Assembly: GCA_964017195.1 (NCBI GenBank)
Contig: OZ024897.1
Location: 3,701,409 to 3,765,408 of the forward strand
DNA length: 64,000 nucleotides
Source: Siderastrea radians
Taxonomy: Eukaryota > Cnidaria > Anthozoa > Scleractinia > Rhizangiidae
Direction: 5' to 3'
Shown here: in pieces, positions 43,234-56,013 of the stretch
Layout: every line of letters begins with the position of its first letter
How positions within the stretch are numbered: position 1 is the first letter of the stretch
The notes under the pieces: model-generated
Databases searched by the model: none
The model's input: only the letters and a program-made list of their open reading frames with translations
Told to the model about the DNA's origin: nothing
Translations under genes and position numbers: made by a program

Positions 43234-43958
43234 AGTGATTCGACTCGAAGTTTTTCCCGCCAAAACTACACGGTGAGTCACAGTCCAAAGCAATTCCTTT
43301 TACCGCTTCCACAACAGGGCCAAATTTTGAGGAGCGAGCCAACCCGTCTTTCGCACACTCTCGCTGCCGAGGCAATCTAGCATAAAGCTCAAACGACGAC
43401 ACAACAAAACTATGGCTTGGTTGTCTGTTGAAGTCACAACCTCGCTTGGCGGGCTTCCGATGCATTGATGCTACAGTGTATTTCGTCAGGAAAGTGGTGA
43501 AAATTTCGCTCTTAGCAAATTCATCTTAAGCCTTAAGCCGAACGCAAGTTTAGTGACTACATACCAGTGCTTTCCTGGGTCCAGATTATAGCCAGTAACT
43601 CTGGAAACATGCGGAAAGCTACCAAGGATACTCGGACGACGCGCGATCGACGCCATAGCTCTATTTTGTCGACCTTACCAGTGACACAGCAAACTCATTG
43701 TCCTCTGTAGATTGTTATTTCCGCTCAAGTAGAACATTAATGATTTTGTAGCCTTTTAGCTTATTAGTCTTCAACACCAATCAGATCTACGAATTGAGTC
43801 TCTTCCTGTGTGAAAGCTTTTTATATGTTGTACATTGAAGTATGGTACATGGTAGACAATTGATTGTGGCCGGGAGGGATAATTGATGAGCGAACGTCAT
43901 CAAACAGATCAAACTCAGGTCAAACTGATCGGCGAGCCCGGTTTACGAATACATTATT

Positions 43959-44374
43959 ACAGGGTCTGGAAGGGGGGGTCCTGATCCCGTATTCCCGCTC
44001 CTTTTTCACGAGAATCCCGCATCCCGCACTTTTTCTATCGCTATCCCGAATCCCGTTTTTTCTTTCCCAAAAATACATTAAAAAAGACTAATTTCTGCAA
44101 AAGGTAATAAATTTAAGACGTAGATTGGCCCTTTCGATTGATATTTTGAGTTCGCCTGGTTTGCCGCTATAACGTTTATTTGGGTCGTGACGATTTCCCG
44201 AATTCCCGACAGACAGGCAACAAAATCCCGCATCCCGTGCCCAAATTTTGGGGAATCCCGCTTCCCTGGTAGCAGTCAAATCCCGAATCCCGGCAAGATC
44301 TTTTGCGTTTTCCCGAATCCCGCACCGTATTTTGGTCAAATCCCGGATCCCGAGAATACCCTTCCATACCCTGT
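43959..44374. mobile_element. ACAGGGT-ended MITE rich in TCCCG/CGGGA
   Basis: Inverted ends ACAGGGTMTGGAAGGG are flanked by TATT on both sides. The body is full of ATCCCGAATCCCG words. No ORF of note; 416 bp. Confidence 0.7.
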
Positions 44375-44625
44375 TATTAGTGTTTGGTGTACACCCGGTG
44401 TACAAAACGTCGAATTTCAATTTCACATGAAAGTTGAAATGCATCGCAAAATAATACCTTGTCACAAACAGAAATGTCTGCAGACTTGTCTCCGTACTAA
44501 ATACAGTACTCTGTTTCCCAATGTATAGTCATTTCAAAACTATAAATAATGCGTACATCAAGGCATAGATTTTGTCGTTCGTTATGTAGACCGTCAATCA
44601 AAACGGACAAGTTTTGGTTTAAAAA

Positions 44626-45415
44626 TACAGTGGAATTCCGATTTTTCGAACCTCCAAGGGAAATGGAACTTGGTTCGAAAAATCGGGGGTTCGAAAAATC
44701 GAAGGTGACATCAAATCACACCTGTTTTACCGTGGAATTGTTTTATAAGATCCAAGAAGGCAGACAACAATGGTATATCACTCTTGTTAATGTGTGACCC
44801 ATCTTTATTTACCAACAAAACGTACATTTAAAACAAAACGAAAATTTAAGGATTTAAGCCAATTTCGGCAGAACAAAAACCAGTACTGACTACTGTACTG
44901 ATACATGTGTCTGTAAATTTGCACGGACTCTTGACTGCATTTCCTTCCCCTTACTGTATAAGAAAAAGAGTACCCTGTACTCCACGGTTTAAAGGAACTG
45001 CAAAATATTAATGCGCTACGGCAAGAGCTTGAAAAATGCAAGTAAACAAAGGAAATCTGATCGTGTACAGTAGTTCAAGAACCTCGATTGTGTAACAACG
45101 GCGTTGTAGTTTCCTATGACTTCAATGACAGATTTGTCACTTGCTTTGTAATTTAAAAAAACGCATGAAAACACCTTCTCCGGAATTTGTTAATTGCATT
45201 CAGGTGTGTATGTGGCTAGAGAAATCGAATGTAAATTTTTGAACGGAAGAAAGAATTAGTTCGAAATATCGGGAGTTTCGAAAAATCGAGCATTCGAAAA
45301 ATCGGGGGTAAAATTACAGTGTTTGACTGAAGCAAATCCAAGGGAAACGACTTTTGGTTCGAAGAATCGGGAGTTTCGAATAACCGAGTATTCAAAAAAT
45401 CAGGATTCCACTGTA
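44626..45415. mobile_element. pogo/Tigger-like non-autonomous element
   Basis: The left end TACAGTGGAATTCCGATTTT and the right end GGATTCCACTGTA are inverted with TA flanks. Several TTCGAAAAATCGGGGGT words fill both subterminal regions. CAGTGGAA-type ends with TA duplication are typical of the pogo group (established knowledge). The transposase is missing. Confidence 0.8.
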
Positions 45416-47669
45416 TACCCGCACGCATCTAAATCATGCGTTTTACGGGGGGTGCCAACTCTAAGAATATTTATTTCGGGAGAACCGCAAAATTTATTCG
45501 TGAATCTGAAGATATTGCCGGGAATCGGGAGCCTCGAGAAATTATTCGGGAAACTGCAAATAATATTGGAATATTACATAATATATTTGGGGCTTGCATC
45601 TAACTTTGTTTTATTTTCAGGAGACGTGTCCTTTTGTCTGAGCATGGTTAATTGTAAATTGTATAACCCTCTAGCTAAAAATGATCCGCTGTATTATCTT
45701 GGAAAAATCTCTTCTAAGTACTGAGAAATCAATGACGCGAGATTTTAATCAGTCAAACATGTAAATTTGGGTTAAACTGTGCACATCAACGGTGCACAAC
45801 AGGATCTCCAAATACTCTACTCGGCTCTGTCGCTCATGAATTAATCTGACGATACAGGAATCTTAACCTTTATGGGCCGGTTATTTAAACAAGGTCTGAC
45901 TGAAACTGCGGCTTAAGACAATGACTGTACCTCCCAAATCTGTTCATAGGCGGGTCATTTTAAGGACATAAAAGTTATTATTCTCTGTGCTATATGCCTT
46001 CTTTACCCTGTTTACTGTAAGCAACGTTGAAATATCAGAGCTGGCCACTCTGAAATTGGTTTAGATCGGGGCCGGCTATTTTTAAAGTTTAAGTAGTGAA
46101 AAGTATTAAACAATAGTTTCAATCTACCCTTGAGGGATAATTTAAATGCTGTCGCCTAGCTGTCTGCCAAAGACAATACAGAGATACCTCCTAGAACTCG
46201 GCTTTTCTTTGTGAACACTTTTCTTATTAGGTAATCACTGAGGCACTAACAATCTGAAATAGCCAGAATTATTTTCGCCCCTTCTAAGGTAGAATCCGGG
46301 AAAAATACTACTGGAGTCATAACTTTGCCCACGAGATGCTGGCCCCTCTTAAGGATACCTTGTAAAATTTTCTTTCCTTTTTTTTAATAGAGGAGCCTCC
46401 CCCAGGCATACACGTTGCATCCGAAAAATACTTTAATTAGGCAACCCACTGAATCGAAGCACTAAACTTTGAATGCTATTTGTTACCAGCGTCAAAATGA
46501 CAATAGATCGATTGCTATTTTAGTCTCAACAAGGCCAACTGAAAAATACGATTTCATTCCAGTTCCAAAATTATGAAATATGCCAACCTTTTGTCTAAAA
46601 GAAGCAGCGCGTGCAAAAATGGACCCGTTTATTTGCTTCAGCTTGTCTTGACGAAAATATATGCATAGAAATGTCGAAAGTAAGTCTACCCTTGCTTTAA
46701 GTTTTCACGACTTACAGGTGTTTACACCTGACCCCGATCAAAGGAAAGAAACATCCTGAAGAATTTTATTCTGTCTTCGGCCTTGGTCTCTCAAAAGATG
46801 TGCACAAAACACACGCTGGACCTTGAGTCAGGCAGGGGCATCCAACCAGTTATTTCTCTAGAATACCAGTTCGGAAAATAATAACCGCCTCACAAATTCG
46901 GGTTCAATCGTGGGAAAATGTTTGCCTGCATGTCATCTCAGACCCTAACCTTTGTAACATAGGAAAATTAATTCCTTTTGTTTTTGGAGGGACAAATAAA
47001 ATACGTCATATATAATACGAAATTAAGTCAGGTAGCATTTTTGAAGAGCAAACAGCTGCTCGGTTAAATTCGGCCGATAAGATTTTGTTTCCTATAACGC
47101 TCTGCGACTTAAAAAAAGGTTTTAGCTACAGAATCCGAACAGATCAACCTGTGTTATCGTATTTAAATTAATATCCATTTTGAAGGCCCTGAAACAATCG
47201 GAGAAAACAGAAAATGACATTTCATGTATTTTGCTTACATTTTCCTGTCTGGTGCCCATGTTGAGCGTGCTGCAGATTTACAATAACTGACAAAGATCAA
47301 AAGTGTTTGAATTTCCTTACAGTGGCCAATTTACCTTATTTTAACTGAAGCTGTTATCAATTTGAAAAGATACCTTCCCGGACCCACCGAACCAGCATCA
47401 CAGCATCTTTAGAAACTAATTCCTGACATTTTAGTTTTCAATGCGGCTATCTGATTAACCATATTTTCTGAAAGCCTTTACTTTACAACAGCATCGTTTA
47501 GAACTGCTGGCCGTTGCTAATACAGTCAGTAAACACAATGCAATTGACTCTCCTCTTTAAGCTTCCAACAGTCTATTCTAGTATAGGAACGTGGCCTAAA
47601 TTTCAGCTGTCACCTCTGCTTACCTCTGAGAGTAAGCGACCAGAAGAGACATAGGAAATGCAAGCTGCG
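45416..47669. other. Intergenic, no recognisable feature
   Basis: AT-rich sequence with no ORF of coding character and no repeat I can identify within the window. Confidence 0.5.
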
Positions 47670-47979
47670 TAAAGGCCCGTTTACACATGTGATTTTTGGT
47701 GCAATTTTTGTCGCGTTCTCCAATGCAACTTTTGTCGCAAGTGTAAACTAGCAGCGATTTCGCTGCGATTCCAGTGTAATATTTGCTGCACTTTCCCCCA
47801 AACCGCCGCCAAGTTGCATCAATCGAAACCTCTGCAATATCGCAGCGACAAATCGCACACAAATCGCCGGTAGTTTACACTCACTTGCAATTTTTATCGC
47901 GAGCTTGAGCGCGACAAAAATTGCACTGAAATGTGCGACAAAAATTATACAAAAAATCGAATGTTTAAACGGGCCCTAA
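47670..47979. mobile_element. GGCCCGTTT MITE with GCAATTTTTGTCGC units
   Basis: AAGGCCCGTTTACAC at the left is inverted at the right as GTTTAAACGGGCCCT. GCAATTTTTGTCGC and its inverse recur at 47701, 47725 and 47888-47945, plus AGCGATTTCGCTGCGATT in the middle. Confidence 0.75.
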
Positions 47980-49861
47980 GATCGGCGAAATGTGGAAGCG
48001 GACGAAAAGATAAAGCGGGTTGATATTGAGGAGAGACAGAGCTCCCTTTTGTCTCCTTCTCCGTCTCTCTTTCCAACTGTAATTTTTGATATCGTTTGTT
48101 ATTTTTGTGGGATCTTCATAACAAAATCGGGAGGTTTTTCCAGATTTTCGGGACGACCCTCATTACTGTGTAGTGCTGTTCAAACAGCAAATGTTAGAGT
48201 TGACACCCCTCGTCGTTTTGTTACTGACCGAAGAACATAGTTGGCGAAATGTATTTACGACAGTGATTGCACAGGCATATGCTTGATGTGTAAATTAACA
48301 TGTTACAGTAGAATGTCAATTTATTATACCACCCGTGGAACCGAACTAACCGCAAGATCATTAGTAGATTGACAGAACTTCGCGCCTTGAATTACTTCTT
48401 GCTGTGAAATCCTGAGCTCACCAAAGCTCCCCATGGAAATTCAGGCTAAGAAGCATGCACATGCGGAACAGGCACATGCGGAACGCTGAAGAAACTTCTC
48501 GTTTAACCATGCGTCCAACTGGTTATATTATTTATTGATTGATATATGAAAGTTAAACAACATGTTCGAGATCTTAAGGCAAATAGTGATGCGGCTTATT
48601 AAGCTTCTAGCTGTAAATTTCAGACAAAGCGACAATTTACAGCGCAAACGAGTCGTTTTTTTAGCGTAAACAACAAAGCCGCGCCATCTAAGGTTAAATA
48701 CTCAAAAATATTTTTTACAACGGACACAACTTGTTTCATTTCACTTTTCGCTTAAGATTAAATTCCATATCTTAAAGTACTTAAAGAAGTTCAAATAATC
48801 GCTTCATAATATTCTTAAGGTAAATTCCTCAAGCGGTGACTAAGCACCTACTCAAACAAAAATAACATTCAACAAAAGCTAACAACCGGTAGACACACAC
48901 ATAACACATCTTCGCAATATTGATCAAAAGATGGAGCTTTATGACTAGCTTACTATTTAAATAACTGTTTATCTGGTCATTAATCTTTGTTTGGCCTTAT
49001 TTCATAAAAGAAATGTAAAATAGCTGCTGTATGCATACATAACCTGAAACAAATTCTCGAGGTATTTATGTAAACCCCCGCCTGCGGCTAGGATTCAAAT
49101 AAATTTTTTGAATACTTCAAAACTTCCTCTTGTCTTTTCATTAGGTTATATTTATGCTCATTATTTTATATTTCTTAGTCAGTTACTAAATAAAACCTGG
49201 TTTTGCCTTCATTATTAGCTAAATGAGAATAATTTCGAAGCATGATGTGATAGAATTTTTGTTTATTTGGCGCGCGTTGCTAGGATGCACTCGTACCGCT
49301 TTCCAAGTAAATTTACTATGGCTTGGCTTAAGGCGATAGTTTTGGCCAACGTTAAATATTTTGACATGACACTTCCCTTCAGCAGCTCAGTCCAATAGAA
49401 AGTATAATAGAAAACAAGCAGGCGTTATAAAAGTAAAGTATCTAAATTTTTATTCTGCTAAAAGTATTTTGCTTAGAAGGTTAATCATAAATACGAACGT
49501 ACAAAATAGTAACCAAAATTGACGGGAAGTTACCACAAACCAAACATAAAAAACCCAAGATGGTCAAGAACCGTAATAATGTGATACGTTAAGTCGTAGA
49601 CCTGCGGGTTCTCTCTATGGAATAATTAGGGCATTTTGTGAACAATTTTGCAGACTCATCCTGTCATTTATCTTCCACAATTAATTAAGGTGATATTGCA
49701 AATTAAACACCTGTCCTTGCATGTAAGAAATAAAGCCGGAAACTGAAACAAAAGATATTGGTTGTGTGGTCGAGTTCAAACAAAAATCAACCTATTTATG
49801 TGTGGATTATCTTAAAACAATTCATTCTATCGCTCACGCGAAGCCATCAGTTCATCTAGCA
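47980..49861. other. Upstream region of the DOMON gene
   Basis: AT-rich, no gene visible. It should contain the promoter of the DOMON gene; I could not place a start site. Confidence 0.4.
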
Positions 49862-50128
49862 ATGGCTGTTCTTCAGTTATGTCTACTGGCTCTTTTCGTG
49901 GTTGGCACAAAAAGTACTTATATGTTTTCCGACACGATTGTTGTCCATAATGGAAACTATAATGTTTCGTACCATTACAACGAGTCCGCAGATACTTTGG
50001 AGTTTTTGGTTGAAGTTCGGACGACAGGTTGGGTCGGTTTTGGCTTTGCTTTAAATGCTCCTACCGGCATGCAGAACTACGATGTGGCAGTTGGTGGAGT
50101 TTTGAATAATGGATCAGGATATCTGAAG
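49862..50128 (+). CDS. DOMON gene exon 1 (signal peptide, module 1 first half)
   Basis: 267 nt, phase 0 out. The ATG at 49862 is the first in frame. After the signal peptide it reads HNGNYNVSYHYNESADTLEF, then VEVRTTGWVGFGFALNAPTG and ends GSGYLK before GTACGC. It is the intact counterpart of the 37683 pseudogene exon. Confidence 0.88.
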
Positions 50129-53100
50129 GTACGCAGTATATATAATGGTGCGAAATCATAATGTTTTTGGTTCGTTTTCTTATATTTTTCCGCTCAGAAA
50201 AAAATTGAGAATAGCTAAGAATTGAGACTTTTATCTCTATTGTACGCGATTTGAAAGATTATACAAATTTATCGGGCCTCATTATGTTTGTGAACCCAGT
50301 GAGAGATTACGTAAATATATATTTCTCTCTCTATATTAGTTAATTTATTGGCAAAACAAGAGCGTTTACCTACTCGACTTTTTTCAAAAACACACTTAAA
50401 AGGTGACTAAAATATGCTAATATGTCATTTTATCACACGTCTAAAAAAATACGTTTTTTGTATGATATTATAATCCGATGCCGTTTTTGCGGTCTATATG
50501 AAATACAGATACCATACGTTATTTTACACTACTGAGCAGGCGGCCGGGCGAGGTCAAAGAACAGCTTACAACAAAAAGAAGGCAATGACAAATGAAATAT
50601 ATAATATACTGAATGAAATATATAATATAAACTAAAAATATTTCACTGGTTGTTTTGTTTCGGTTTTACTCACGAAAGTAAAATTCACGATTTAAATTTA
50701 TTCCAAGACAGTTTTTATTTAGTTTTCAAGCTATATGGAAATATGAAAACACGAAATTTCGATTTGGTTAAAAAATATGCAAAAAAGAAACACTAACTAA
50801 AAGAAAGTATAAATGCCAAAATAAAGAGCGTCAGAAAAAGGTATATTTTAAATCTTTGCGTGAGAGCCAATTTTACGACCCTTTATGACGTACATGTAAA
50901 TTATTAAAAATTCTAATGTTATCCCTCAGGCATTTTTTTGCATTGTTAGTTCTTAACTCGTTAGACGCAATGATGTCAAAACGTTAATGCACTTCTTTTT
51001 TATATAAGCTGTGTTTATTGCCTTCCAATGAAAAAATAAAAGAAAACCGTTTATGGAACCAAGTCGACAACGACAATTACTTCGTGCAACTGATATCCCA
51101 ATATACTTAAAACCGCCATATGGCAAGGCGAACACGGGAATACTGGAAGATAAAGGAAAATTTAATTTAAAACAGAAAGACTAACACAACTGGAATAAGC
51201 CTCCCTCAAGATCAACGTGGACGTGCAAAGGAAGTTTTCCTAGTTGTTTAAAAAATTGTATAACGTTTAATCTAACTGTTGCGTCGGTTTGATCATGAGC
51301 TATTGAGAAGTACTTTCCTATGCTGCTGTTTATTATGCTGTACAATGTGGTTCTAATTTTTGAGTCCGTGGATGAAATCCTTAAGTGTGACCATTCAAAT
51401 AAAAACTATAGAGCACTACTTTCCCATGACAGTTAACTGTTTGTTTTCTCTTGTTATTAAACCGAAGAAGTCAATATATATCGCATTGCTTGACTGGAGT
51501 TGTAACTTTCCCTTATTCTTCTTAAGAGTAATACCGGTATATTAGGTGAATATTAGTAGGGCTATAGAGTCTTGTTTGTTTGGCAAATCACCTTGGAAAC
51601 CGTTTGCTGTGTCATGATGCGGATGCACGGTATTGGACCGTGGACTTCGCACACAGACTATACAAATAGCACGGTGATGTCACGCAAAGTAAAAGAACTA
51701 CTGAGCATGACAGTGCGACGAAACAAAGTTAAACAAGATGTGAAACAAGCCACTAAACTTTCCGCTTTAGCCAACTGTTAATTCCCTATTTAACAATTAT
51801 AGTCCAGGAAAGTTAACGCGATTTGGTACCGTAAGGTCAAAATGCTTGCAACAGAATTTTTATTTCCAGGGACGTTTTCGTTAAGGACTCCAGATAAACA
51901 TATTAAAAGTCAACAAAAATCAACCCTGGCGAAATATGAAAAAAATGTAAGTTTCTTGCCTCTGTCATTTTGCCTTTTAGACGCCATGTTTTTATGCAAA
52001 TTAGCCTTATCACAGACAAGTTTTACAACAAAATTTCATTTTAAGTGGCATTAATCAACTAACTTGTTTTAGTAAAGTGTTTTTAAAGGGAGAATTAATG
52101 CTTTGGTTTGCTTATCGAATATTCTCGCTACGAAATATTACTTTTACTATTACTACTATTATTACGGTTAGTGTTACGAAGTTTTATTTTTTTTAGCTCT
52201 CACAGAGCACTTTGATATTACAACTGCAAAGTAGTGTAAAGAACAATTAATCAATGTAAGTAAACGAAAAGATTGAGTTCGGTTCAGTTTCGCGTCGAAG
52301 ATGACAATAGAGTATAAGGTCGACACCAGTTCCCTGGAAGATTAGTACATGTTGGTAGGGCAGAGTTTATATACGACAGATGACGAGCAAGTCCCGCCAG
52401 TCCCGTTATCCAACCTTGAGGTAAAACTATGTATTTCATGTAATGCTTTTGTTGTGCGCTTTGCATAAGACGATTCCGGCTGGAGTCCTTGCAATGAGTG
52501 CTTAAAGCTACAGTTGTTCGCAAAATTTAAACATTGTTATTTCTAGAGAAACACTACTGAGACCACGTGCACTGTGCAGCAAATTTTTCCAAGAATTTCT
52601 TCTTTGTTTGCAAACTACGGTTCACATCTTATGAGAAATTAGATGGCTTTTTTAAATAGCTGTGTAAGAATTGGACAGCTGGGCATCATTTGTATACCAA
52701 CACAATCTACGTCTACCTTCAGCAAATTGTTATACTAGAAACTGACCATCGAGATATCTATTCCTTTTTTCTAAATAATCTGCATGTTGTCCACCACACT
52801 GATAGATTAAGGGTTAGTCTTTCAACTTATTTGGTAATCGAACAGACGCTAATGCGCAACGTCAACTCAACTGGTGGCCTTTCAAGAGACATAGGAAAGA
52901 ATGTAGTGCAAAGATTAGTGTGGGTCAAGTCTATGTCTTTCTGTTGCAACGTATACAGCTCTATGCAAGATTTCACCGGCGTCGCTTATAGCCCCTTATA
53001 ACACTAGCGACCAACACGTAGAAGCTTCAGATACTTGACAAAAGAGAGACTGGAAGGATACAGAGTAACTAGGAACTCCTTTTCCAAGGATGATACCTCA

Positions 53101-55941
53101 CTAAGAAGCATAGTATCAGGAGTTGTAGCACACGAATCTGTAAATGTTGATCATTTTTAGAAACGTGTAAATATTGAGTAAACTTAAATTTTTATTTTTA
53201 TTTTCCCACACGACCCCACAAGCTGTAAGCTAAAATATTTATCGTGTTTAAATAAAGGTTATATATCTATCTATGGGCCCTCAGTTAAAGACGAAGCTCG
53301 CTTAAAAAGACGATCAACCAACGCTGTAGCTGTACACTGTGATCTTGTGAACACACTCACTGTAAAGAAAGACGTTTTCCTGCGAAACAAACAGAACAAA
53401 CAACGTGTCATCAATATGCTGAGTGAGAAGTAAAAGGAGGCGCGGTGTGACACCATTCATGCTGCAGGCGATGCTGATTTCTTGATAGGTCAGTCTGCGG
53501 TCTTTGTATCTGCTACCAGAGACACTGTCGTCATTGCAGATGACAGACATTTTAATTTTACTCTGCCACCAAGGAAACAACTCCAAAAAGAAAATTTTCT
53601 TCAAACCACAGCCGAAACGAGGGTCCGCGCAAGGCAAGGTTTGGGACATCCAGGCTGCTTGTTCTGTGCTCGGGTCAAACCTCTGCAGGCATCTTCCATT
53701 TCTACACGCGTTGCTGGGATGTGGTTCCACGTCACGGTTGTTTACTATTGGAAAGGCCGTCGGTCTTAAGAAGAGATCACAGTTGTAACAGCATGCCGAA
53801 GTATTTTATCATGGCAATTCGTTGAAAAAAGAAGATTTTATCAAAGCAGGAGAACGCGCATTGGTAGAGGTGTATGGCGGCAAGGTGAGCGACAGTTTGG
53901 AGGCCTTTCGATATTGACGATTTTGCGAAACGACAGCTAAAAGCACAACCGCAGTCAAAGTGACGTCCTTGCCTCCGACGTCTCCGAAATTTCATTCCCT
54001 TCGCGTTTATTACCAGGTTCAACTTTGGACTTGAAATCAAGAGCTTCAACTGTGTGACTGGGGATGGAAAGAAACAGATGGTACTCTAATTACCGCAAGG
54101 AGAATTGGTTGATTTTGAGCTTCGCTTAAAATGTTTAAATTCCGGTAATGACCGACAAACCACCTGCACCGGAAACTCTCCTCCGAGTTATCAGATGTTA
54201 CTGCAAGGTGGACTGTAATACGGCTCGATGCAGTTGCAGAAAGCACGGACTTGACTGTTCACCTGCCTGTGGAGAGTGTCGTGGAAGTGTTTGTTTCAAT
54301 CCACGTTCTGACAGATCCAGATAGCGATACAGAGGACGTCGGATCAAATGCCTTATTGCTTAACTTCAGTACTGTTAACTTAAAAAGGTACCGATAGATA
54401 ATCAGGTGATGCTATATGTTTGAGACATTAATTTAAAGTTACAAGCAAATGAGGATAACTTTGAAAACTGTTCAGCCCAACAGCATTTCACAAACATATA
54501 TCGCAATCCGTTTCAATCTTCTTCACTTTTAGCCATCCGTGTCTTCTTTTGTATTTTCTGTGTTATATTTCACCGAATTTGATGGACATTTCCCATGCAT
54601 GAATTTGGCTAAAATCCGTGACGCAGTTTCTTTAAACACTTTTTTGTTGAATATTTGTTGGAAAACGGTCCATGATAGAACCGAAATGTACACTTTACTT
54701 TACCGTCCTTTGTGTTTACATGTTAAGTGAAACTATAAGTGGTAGATGTCTTGATGGGACAGTTTTCAGTGGCTAATTAGCATAAAAACATGGCAGTTGT
54801 CAACACGTGGATTTTTTTCGTATTTCCCATGAGTTGATTTTTGTTGACTTTTAGTATGTTAACATACATGCCTCAAAAGCAAACAATGTAAAAATAAAAA
54901 TTATGTTGCAAGCATTTTCACCTCCTGGCATAACTTTATTGGACTATTATTCCTCAGACGGAATTGGTAAATATTTGAAATTACTGAAAATAAGTGACAT
55001 GTGTACGATTTTGGACTATGACAGAAATAAATGCCTTCAACAGTGAACGAATTAAAAGGAAATGGCGGAGACTTCACGTGGACTTTTTTGATATCAGTTA
55101 ACGACTGTAGCCTGCGAATACAGCCGCCTCTCCGCGCTCCGGCCGCTTGCCGCGTTCGGAGCTGTATTCGCAGGCTATTAACGACTGCTGATGAATCAAG
55201 AACGGTCGGAAAGAATGGGGACGTGGCTAAATAACAGTTCTAAATGCGTTGTTTAACAGATAATATTATATAGGCCTCAATAATAACAGATGAGAAGTCC
55301 AGCTTTGAATGCCCGTGCCGAATGAAGAAATTAAACCATAACGCATTTTTTGTCACATTTATCGTCGAAAATATTTGACATATGTGCCAAAGAAATCAGA
55401 ATACCCGCAGCTTAAATGAGAGTCAAAGGCTGCATAAATAAACTCTTTATTAGCCAAATATGCGGTCAATGAAGGCTGGGTTTTAATCCTGTCACCACCG
55501 CTAACTAATGACTCTTGTGCCGAAGACTGACCACGCTGGACATCCCATTTTAAAACTTCACCCACTTAAATGCGAATAATTCGCTGTTGGCTACTTCTTG
55601 TAATAGGAGCCTTGTCTCTATGCAATGGCGCCTCTGCTGGACTATTTATTTATTTATTTATTTATTTATTTGTACAAATGATACCACAAAGTGTCATGTA
55701 CTTAGTCCAAAAAGCGTCCTCGTACCTAGTAAGGTCCCCTCGCCACTTAAAAGAAAGATATCAAGTGATTTTCTTAAGCGGCCTTCACATGTTGGCCAAC
55801 TCGTTTAGGCAAACTCAAATTAGTGTGTGTGAACGACACAACAACATGTTGGCAAACTGTTGGCGAAAGGTTGGTAAGAATAGAGACAAGTTCTATTTGT
55901 TGCCAACCGTTTGCCAACATGTTGTGTCGTTCAAACACAAT

Positions 55942-56013
<72 letters not shown>

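Noticed and set aside
43160..43465. 101-residue ORF starting MHRKPAKRGCDFNRQPSH
   Set aside because: It has a true ATG and a plausible composition, but it runs into the 64-bp satellite and no splice site or family supports it.
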